Source of the DNA: Alkalibacillus flavidus
Lineage (GTDB): Bacteria > Bacillota > Bacilli > Bacillales > Alkalibacillaceae
Length of the DNA stretch: 64,000 nucleotides
Direction: 5' to 3'
NCBI RefSeq assembly: GCF_040545925.1
Contig: NZ_JBEPMX010000009.1
Location: 58,731 to 122,730, forward strand
The position numbers and the translations under genes are program-made. Below, piece after piece: positions 58,332 through 64,000 of this stretch (positions are counted from its first letter, which is position 1; every line of letters starts with the position of its first letter). A model generated the notes under the pieces. That model saw only the letters and a list, made by a program, of their open reading frames with translations, ran no database searches and was not told the DNA's origin.

Positions 58332-60884
58332 CTATAGGTCCAATACAGTCTTATAAGTTTCTTTTTTATGGATAAAAGAATCTTGACCACCTTCTAATAT
58401 TGCTACTATATGATTTAAGACTGTTTTATTATCAGGGTATCCTTTTTTGGTGAGCCACCCCTTATTATTATCTGAATCTAAAATGATAACTTGCTCAGCG
58501 TCAGCATTCGTTACTATTGTAGCAGAGTGAGTAGATATAATTACTTGTCTCTTATTTTTAATTTTTCTTAAGCTCTTAACAAGGTTCCGATAAATATATA
58601 GGTTATCGAGGTTATCCTCAGGTTGGTCTATTACTAATGGTGTACTATCATTACTGTGTTCACCATAACCAAATAAAAAAGTTAATATAGCCACAACTTT
58701 TTGTCCTAAAGAAAGTGTCTCTATGTCCTTCATATTAACTGTCTCTGTTAGAACGGACTCTTTTGAATTAACATTGAATAATAATGAAAATTCATCTGAT
58801 ACTTTTAATAGATATTGTATACTTTGAGTCATTTTATCTTTATCCCTAAAAAGACGACTTTCAATTGCATTATAAACTTTGTTTATATTTTTTTGGTTAA
58901 TATAGTCAAGTTCACCACTACTTGTATCAGTTATGAAATCATTTATTGACAGTCTACTTTCTATTGTTTTATGATTCTTGTTTAACAATAACTTTAAAAA
59001 GTATAAATAACCAAACTCTTGTATTGATGCATTAACAAAACTTTCAACATCATCCCAGCTTAAATAGGTGTTTGCAACATGCTTGTTTTTGATATTTTCA
59101 ACCTGATCATTATAATGTATATCTAAAATTTCTAGAAATGAAATGGAATCTTTAACCTGTGGAGAATGTATAATTTGAAGTAGGTTTTCGTTTTCGGTAT
59201 TGAAAGCACCTATAGCTTCCTCCACAATTTGTTTCCTTCGTTCTAATTTTTCCATAATATCATTCAAATTTTCTCTTAAATATTTTCTGTAATTGTTTTT
59301 ATGTAGTGAATTCAGATTACTAATAATCTCACGAGATTCATTGAATTTATTACCATTCAGCACTATTTCTTTAATGAAATCACTAATATTTCCAGAATTA
59401 ATTTGTTCAATAATATTATTAATAGAGTAGCTTTTTTTATATACTTCATTCAATATTATTGCCTTTTCATCTTCTGGAACCAAAGTATATTCTCTTTCTT
59501 TAGCCCCTTCGATAACTTTGTATAAAGAAACCCAGTGTGGTGCTAGTGTACGTCTCCCCTCTGATGTTTGAACTGAATTAATAAACGCTTTCTCTAAGAA
59601 GACGTCCTCCTTAATATAACCGGATTCCTTTCCAACTTGAGGTGAAAATTCTAGTATGAAATCATTGTTTTTATAAAAAAACACGATGTAAATCATATTA
59701 TGTTTGGAAATAAATTTAAGATAGTTCTTGGTATCGTATTCTAAAGTAAATGCAGTCTCTAATATATTCAGCAAAGTACTCTTTCCTACCCCTCTGCCTC
59801 CTATTAAACAATTTAAATCCCTAGAAAAATCTATTATAAAAGGGTTGTTTTCTTTTTCGTTTGACGTTAGAAAACCATCATTACCTGGTTCTACATACAT
59901 CCCTTTGAGAAACCTGTCATTCAAAGATGGCTTTTCGGTATAAATACAATATTGATAATTTTGAAACGATTTCTTTAGTGACTTAAAGTTCACCTTATTA
60001 AATTTAATCCAAGTATTTTTTATACCTATTTGGTCTATGTTATGTGAATCTCCTTCTTGTATGAAACAAAAGTTATCCGCTAACTTACTTGTGATACCAT
60101 TAACTTTATCAATAATTTTATCTTTTTTGTCTACATTAGTAAGTCCTAATATACTTAATTCATTAGAACCAAAAAGTAATTTTTTATAAAGGTTAGTTCC
60201 TCGAAAATTACTAGTATTAATATGTGCGATATAAGGGATGCCGCCTAGTTCACTTACTTTTTTAACCATATCTAAACAGGAGACATAGGTTCCTTCAGTT
60301 TCAGAGTGGATATATTTCTTAATAAAATCTTGAATTTTGCTGTAATCATGATCGTCAAAAATAGCTACTAGGTGATAATGGTCCGAACAACTTATTTCTA
60401 CCCCTAAAAATAATACTATACATTTTGAATGGGGATCATGCTTTAACCAGCTTTTATAATAATCTACTATCGCTGCTTGAAGTTTCTTATAACCATTAAC
60501 CGTATTATGGTCAGATATTACAGCTGCTCTTATGTTGGATACATATAATTTATGAGCAATTAATTGATATGCAATCACTTCTTTAAAATTTGTGAAAGTA
60601 GTGTCAAATTTCTTGTTTAGATGATTTACAATGTCATCTTTATTATATGGGACTTCTTGTTCCTCAATACCTTTTAAGAACTCTTCTGAGTAAAGTCCTT
60701 TATCAACTGATATTTGAAGCACTTCTTTTTCACTTAAATCACTGTATTTTTTGTTAGGGATTAATTCGTAATCGTGTGATGCTGGTGTATGTATGTGAAA
60801 CTCAGTTTTAATTAAATGTCCATATGATATTTTTGTGTTATTAATAGATTCGTATACTTTCTTTAACGAATAGGTTGTAGTCAT
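58332..60884 (-). CDS. PHP-domain/SMC-like ATPase, putative defence protein
   Basis: About 850 residues. The N-terminal PHP phosphoesterase domain has HIH (30-32), SDH (Asp125, His126), Glu163, HYH (169-171), His221 and a GDSH motif (278-281). The C-terminal ABC/SMC-type ATPase has Walker A GGRGVGKST (362-370), a signature-like LSLGQKV near 725, Walker B LVIDQPEDNLD near 753 and an H-loop STHSA. The middle is helical. Similar fusions (TrlF-like) occur in mobile and defence-linked loci, but the function is not established. The ATG at 60882-60884 follows GGGGGG; an upstream ATG at 60908 is ignored. AT-rich and opposite to the neighbouring strand. Confidence 0.75.
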   Translation of the reverse strand: MTTTYSLKKVYESINNTKISYGHLIKTEFHIHTPASHDYELIPNKKYSDLSEKEVLQISVDKGLYSEEFLKGIEEQEVPYNKDDIVNHLNKKFDTTFTNFKEVIAYQLIAHKLYVSNIRAAVISDHNTVNGYKKLQAAIVDYYKSWLKHDPHSKCIVLFLGVEISCSDHYHLVAIFDDHDYSKIQDFIKKYIHSETEGTYVSCLDMVKKVSELGGIPYIAHINTSNFRGTNLYKKLLFGSNELSILGLTNVDKKDKIIDKVNGITSKLADNFCFIQEGDSHNIDQIGIKNTWIKFNKVNFKSLKKSFQNYQYCIYTEKPSLNDRFLKGMYVEPGNDGFLTSNEKENNPFIIDFSRDLNCLIGGRGVGKSTLLNILETAFTLEYDTKNYLKFISKHNMIYIVFFYKNNDFILEFSPQVGKESGYIKEDVFLEKAFINSVQTSEGRRTLAPHWVSLYKVIEGAKEREYTLVPEDEKAIILNEVYKKSYSINNIIEQINSGNISDFIKEIVLNGNKFNESREIISNLNSLHKNNYRKYLRENLNDIMEKLERRKQIVEEAIGAFNTENENLLQIIHSPQVKDSISFLEILDIHYNDQVENIKNKHVANTYLSWDDVESFVNASIQEFGYLYFLKLLLNKNHKTIESRLSINDFITDTSSGELDYINQKNINKVYNAIESRLFRDKDKMTQSIQYLLKVSDEFSLLFNVNSKESVLTETVNMKDIETLSLGQKVVAILTFLFGYGEHSNDSTPLVIDQPEDNLDNLYIYRNLVKSLRKIKNKRQVIISTHSATIVTNADAEQVIILDSDNNKGWLTKKGYPDNKTVLNHIVAILEGGQDSFIHKKETYKTVLDL

Positions 60885-61036
60885 AAAATCCCCCCTGAAT
60901 AAATACAATATTTCTTAGTATTTTATCATATTTTCATAATTTATTGAACTTTATAATAGATTAGTGTAACCGTCAGGCAGAAGTAAAAAATTTCCACAAA
61001 CAGGATCAAGCAGTCTAACTAACTGACGAGTGTTCA

Positions 61037-61437
61037 TTTACACCTCGAAAATAGATTGTCGATACTTCATGCGAATGCTATCAGCCTTCTCATTAAATGT
61101 AATCACTTCACTTCTGTGAAGCAATTGATCTAATACAGCTGTCGTGAAGGTAGAATCATCAAAAAATTTCCCTGATCACCCGGGCCTTTGTTAGAGGTCA
61201 GAATGAATGCAGCCTTATCATACTTATCATAAATAAACTGGACGACAGGTTGGTCTCTTGTGACTCATAAGTCATGTACATAACATCATCAATAATGATT
61301 AAGTCAGAATCCATAACGCATTTGTAGTGTGTTTTGGATTCTTTGATATTCTCACGTGTTTTCAAAACGTACATGATGTCACCAACGGTGATAAAATCAC
61401 TAATAACAATGGTTTGAAATTCCCCAAAAATAACGGA
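61037..61437 (-). pseudogene. istB: Truncated IS21-family istB (ATPase) remnant
   Basis: On the minus strand, frame-shifted segments translate to SDLIIIDDVMYM, FIYDKYDKAAFILTSNKGPGD and TTAVLDQLLHRSEVITFN, the IstB-type DnaC-like AAA+ core (Walker B, sensor, C-terminal region). The Walker A region and N-terminus are missing beyond 61437, and at least two frameshifts are present. Non-functional. Confidence 0.7.
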
Positions 61438-61472
61438 TAATCATTTTATACTTTAATACATAGGAGTGTAGA

Positions 61473-61824
61473 ATGATGATTCAGAGTGGGGGATTATTTA
61501 TGATAAGAGAACATTATCACAAAGGGTGGTCAATTATGGCTATAGCGAATGAAACAGGGTTTGATCCTAAAACCATTCGTAAGTACATAAAATGAAGCCA
61601 ACTACCCAAACGGAAACAGGTATCATCAAGAGTTAGCAATCTGTAACCATTCAAAGACTAATTAAAGAACGGGTTCAAGAGGGGGGCGACAAACTGTTCG
61701 GTGTTATTAAACGAGATACGAGCTATGGGTTATGAGGGCAAAATGACCATCCTTCGGGATTTTATCAAACCTTATAGGCAAAAACCTAAGAAACAAGCTG
61801 GTATTCAACCAGCTAAGTTATAGA
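61473..61824 (+). pseudogene. istA: Truncated IS21-family istA (transposase) remnant
   Basis: The first 40 codons after AGGAG give an HTH-type start (MIREHYHKGWSIMAIANETG, then FDPKTIRKYIK) typical of IstA, then a stop. Later frames give LLNEIRAMGYEGKMTILRDF and IKPYRQKPKKQ, which belong to the same family N-terminal region. The catalytic DDE domain is absent. Its orientation is opposite to the istB remnant, so the two are not a single intact IS. Confidence 0.7.
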
Positions 61825-61837
61825 AACTAGGGAATTT

Positions 61838-62130
61838 CATTCCGTTGAAAATAGGGTAATTCAAACTGTTGTTGAGAGTATTAATGAGACACTTATGACT
61901 ATCGAAACCAAAGTCATTTTTTACTCGGATCAAACTGGATTGTAAACAACCTAAATAAGATGATGTTTATAGCAATTCGCAGTTAAAAGGACAAAAAAAA
62001 CAATTAATAGTGAAGAGCTACATTATTATATTTTCACTCTTGATAAATTCGAACACATTCACTATAAAAAATAAGAGCAGCTTTAATTTTTTGTTAAAAA
62101 ACGAACCAAAAAACACAGCTGCAGTTAATA
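61838..62130 (+). pseudogene. Possible decayed transposase C-terminus
   Basis: Interrupted frames include TKVIFYSDQT and LDKFEHIHYKK, which resemble the end of IS3-family orfB (HSDQ and the tyrosine-rich tail). Several stop codons and frame changes are present. The assignment is weak and based on short motifs only. Confidence 0.3.
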
Positions 62131-62210
62131 AAATATCAAAAACCATTGACTTTACCTTTGTTTTTGAGTATTATTTAAATATACTTAAACAACAGAGGGA
62201 CGTGATTTTT

Positions 62211-63410
62211 TTGAAAAAAAGTGTTATGGATTTATACAAAAAGGCAGTTTTTGATCCTAGTAAGGAAAGAAAAGATATGACGTTACAGTTATTATGTGAC
62301 GAGATTGAACAAGGTAAAATGGTTCTCCCAATTTATCAAACTTATATTCGTTGGACTCTACCTAAAATGGTTGATTTATTTAATTATCAACTACTTGGTA
62401 AATCCCCTGTAGCCCCTATCTCTATTAATTTTATTGATGACCCTGAACAGGTTATCGAACAAATTGGATTTTTAGACAGAAAAATACTTAACAAGGAAAG
62501 TTTATTAGGAAAACATTCAGTAGTTGATGGACAACAAAGGCTTTCCACTAACTATAAAGCTCATGTTGACCATGAGGATGTTGAAGATATCGTACTTGAT
62601 TTGCGTAAAGGAAAATTCACTTCGCTTCGAAATAAAGAGACAGTTAAAGAATATCAAATACCTGTTGGAAAACTTTACAACAAAGATCAAACCAAATATT
62701 TGGAATACGTGAACAGCAAAGAGTATTTAAAAGAAGATAATACAAAAGATTTATTGAACACAATTCGAAAAAAGCACCAGCAATACTACTATGTGGTTAA
62801 CTTTGCTACTAATTTATCTAAGGTAGAGCAAATGGAATGGTTTGAAGTCTTAAACTTAGCTGGAAGCCGTGTTACAGGAGATATGGTTTATTTAACAGAT
62901 TTACTTGTCAAAGGCATTGACTTCTATACAGATTATGTAAATCCGTTTGTTAAAGAACTAGAAAGTAAGGAATTAGAACATTTAATGCCCAAAAAATCTG
63001 CCGAAGTATCAATTCCTTTAGCTACTTTGAACGCTGCATATTTCAAAGTTACTGGTGGTGATAAAAAAGGAAATTTTAGTCCCATCCCTTCTGATACAAA
63101 AGCTAAAGCTATTGGTAGTCGTAGTGTAGAAGAAATTAAAGAAATGATATCAATAACTTTAAAGGCACTAAATGATACTTTAGAATTTATGAGCGAAAAA
63201 GATCGTTTGGAAAAAATTGAAAGAGTTGATATACTAACCTATTTAATTGGATTAACCGTTGATAAAGAAATTGATTATAATAATCTATCATCTAAACAAA
63301 CCCACTACCTAATTGAGTTTATTGACACTGCCGACTTTGTTAACAATTCAAATACCGCGCGAAGAGAAAAGTACAGTAATTTGCTAGAGAATTATCCTTT
63401 AAATGAATAA
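62211..63410 (+). CDS. DUF262 domain protein (ParB/GmrS-like)
   Basis: About 399 residues. The DGQQR motif (Asp106-Arg110 in VVDGQQRLSTNYK) and the surrounding fold are characteristic of DUF262, a ParB-like nucleotide-binding domain found in GmrSD-type restriction systems and other defence proteins. The usual C-terminal HNH (DUF1524) nuclease is not present. I start at TTG 62211, with GAGGGACGTGAT upstream; a longer frame back to 62010 reads through transposon debris. The gene ends with a terminator. It could be an orphan regulator or defence component. Confidence 0.7.
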   Translation: MKKSVMDLYKKAVFDPSKERKDMTLQLLCDEIEQGKMVLPIYQTYIRWTLPKMVDLFNYQLLGKSPVAPISINFIDDPEQVIEQIGFLDRKILNKESLLGKHSVVDGQQRLSTNYKAHVDHEDVEDIVLDLRKGKFTSLRNKETVKEYQIPVGKLYNKDQTKYLEYVNSKEYLKEDNTKDLLNTIRKKHQQYYYVVNFATNLSKVEQMEWFEVLNLAGSRVTGDMVYLTDLLVKGIDFYTDYVNPFVKELESKELEHLMPKKSAEVSIPLATLNAAYFKVTGGDKKGNFSPIPSDTKAKAIGSRSVEEIKEMISITLKALNDTLEFMSEKDRLEKIERVDILTYLIGLTVDKEIDYNNLSSKQTHYLIEFIDTADFVNNSNTARREKYSNLLENYPLNE

Positions 63411-63467
63411 AAGTAAAGAACATTAAAGTCATAGAAGCTAGTCTATGACTGAAAATAGATTAATTAG

Positions 63468-63501
63468 AAAGCATTGGAAGGTAAATTCCAGTGCTTTTTT
63501 T
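63468..63501 (+). terminator. Terminator after the DUF262 gene
   Basis: AAGCATTGGAA pairs with TTCCAGTGCTT around six bases, followed by TTTTTT. Confidence 0.88.
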
Positions 63502-63518
63502 GCCTCTTAATTAACCAC

Positions 63519-63539
63519 GGTGAACCTTATCACAAATGA
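63519..63539 (+). repeat. Right att-like repeat encoding an rlmH C-terminal tail
   Basis: GAACCTTATCACAAATGA, in the phase GGT-GAA-CCT-TAT-CAC-AAA-TGA, encodes GEPYHK-stop, the C-terminus of RlmH, with synonymous codons relative to 57780-57800. It is in direct orientation and is not part of any gene here. Confidence 0.75.
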
Positions 63540-63770
63540 ATGAAAAATGTATTAAATTCTAAAAAATCAAAGCCAAGTTATCAATATACTATTGTTTTTG
63601 AGCAAAAAAGAGAAAGATAAGCATTTAATTCAGTAAAAACGTGATTTGTGATTCTTATAAAAATATTTATGATTATAATTGTGGTTAGTTTGAATTATTT
63701 CTAAATAAAGCAATTAACCCACAAATTCATTTAATGGAGATTATATTTTGAAAAGGGGAATAGATCACAT
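63540..63770. other. AT-rich spacer outside the right att-like repeat
   Basis: No gene, repeat or clear promoter could be identified between the att-like site and the small cysteine protein gene. Confidence 0.4.
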
Positions 63771-63917
63771 ATGGCTGAAGAAAAGGCTTATAGTATTACA
63801 GAGTGCTCATGGTGTCTTGAAGCAATTGAGGTGAGAGAAAGTGTGTATGAATTGGAGGGCAACATAATCTTACACGAATCATGCTATAATTCATTACAAC
63901 GTTACTGTAAACGCTAA
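63771..63917 (+). CDS. Small CxxC/HxxC cysteine protein (possible zinc finger)
   Basis: The 48-residue frame MAEEKAYSITECSWCLEAIE, ending HESCYNSLQRYCKR, has CSWC (residues 12-15) and HESC (35-38), spaced as in treble-clef or LIM-like zinc-binding folds. GGGG lies about ten bases upstream of the ATG. I do not recognise the family. It may be a zinc-binding regulatory or toxin-antitoxin-like small protein, but no partner is visible before the window end. Confidence 0.55.
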   Translation: MAEEKAYSITECSWCLEAIEVRESVYELEGNIILHESCYNSLQRYCKR

Positions 63918-64000
63918 ACTAAAGTAGACAGTTTTTGCTCGATAAAAATGAACACTTTTCAATCAAAAATAACTCTCTGTAGTATGATAGATTTAGCATC

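Noticed and set aside
62010..62210. N-terminal 67-residue extension of the DUF262 protein
   Set aside because: It is AT-rich, contains transposon-like debris and lacks an RBS; the TTG at 62211 has a spaced GAGGGA and matches the domain start.
57780..63539. Staphylococcal origin of the whole window
   Set aside because: Spore-coat and YyaC genes, noc and overall gene order show a spore-forming Bacillaceae backbone; only the integration site is SCC-like.

Overview
The window is the replication-origin region of a low-GC, endospore-forming Firmicute, most likely a Bacillaceae member. Genes run on the minus strand to the left of about 25.6 kb and on the plus strand to the right, so the origin lies between dnaA and rpmH. 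The order rpmH-rnpA-yidC-jag-mnmE-mnmG-rsmG-noc-parA-parB and the wal operon ending in rlmH are typical of Bacillus relatives. Sporulation markers (a CotY/CotZ coat protein, YyaC, SpoIIIJ/Jag) rule out staphylococci. Many proteins are rich in Asp and Glu, which would fit a halophile or haloalkaliphile, but the genus cannot be fixed from sequence alone.

Left arm. Positions 1-6.5 kb hold a reactive-sulfur (persulfide) detoxification cluster: a CstR-type repressor, two TusA-like carriers, DsrE, a rhodanese, a TusA-rhodanese fusion, a rhodanese-metallo-beta-lactamase protein, a SulP permease, a TauE/SafE exporter and a DUF202 protein. At least four copies of an ATACC-N6-GGTAT operator lie in front of the repressor and its targets. 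Next come a spore-coat gene, two deoxynucleoside kinases, a bactofilin with an M23 peptidase, tRNA-Ser(UGA), serS behind a T-box leader, pdxST, dacA, a degenerate HD-GYP protein, gyrA, gyrB, remB, recF, rlbA, dnaN and dnaA.

Origin. DnaA boxes form two clusters. One lies upstream of dnaA (25.64-26.0 kb). The other lies between dnaA and dnaN, next to a DnaA-trio-like, AT-rich unwinding element. Three perfect parS sites and one near-perfect copy lie to the right.

Right arm. From 26.3 to 57.8 kb the genes cover ribosomal proteins, RNase P, membrane insertion, tRNA modification, chromosome segregation (noc, parA, parB), c-di-AMP turnover (gdpP), the replicative helicase, purA, tRNA-Asp and tRNA-Phe, a LysM/G5/M23 cell-wall hydrolase, the walRKHIJ-htrA operon and rlmH.

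Accessory region. Immediately after rlmH, about 5.7 kb of AT-rich DNA carries a PHP-ATPase, decayed IS21-type fragments and a DUF262 protein. It is bounded on the left by the rlmH 3' end and on the right by a second sequence that also encodes GEPYHK-stop with different codons. This is the arrangement of an SCC-like cassette integrated at rlmH. No recombinase gene is visible.

Other unexplained structure includes two arrays of short near-palindromes, each spaced exactly 21 bp apart (28.45-28.57 kb and 47.44-47.54 kb), two related MITE-like repeats (10.6 and 33.9 kb), and a DnaA-box-like cluster upstream of rlmH.
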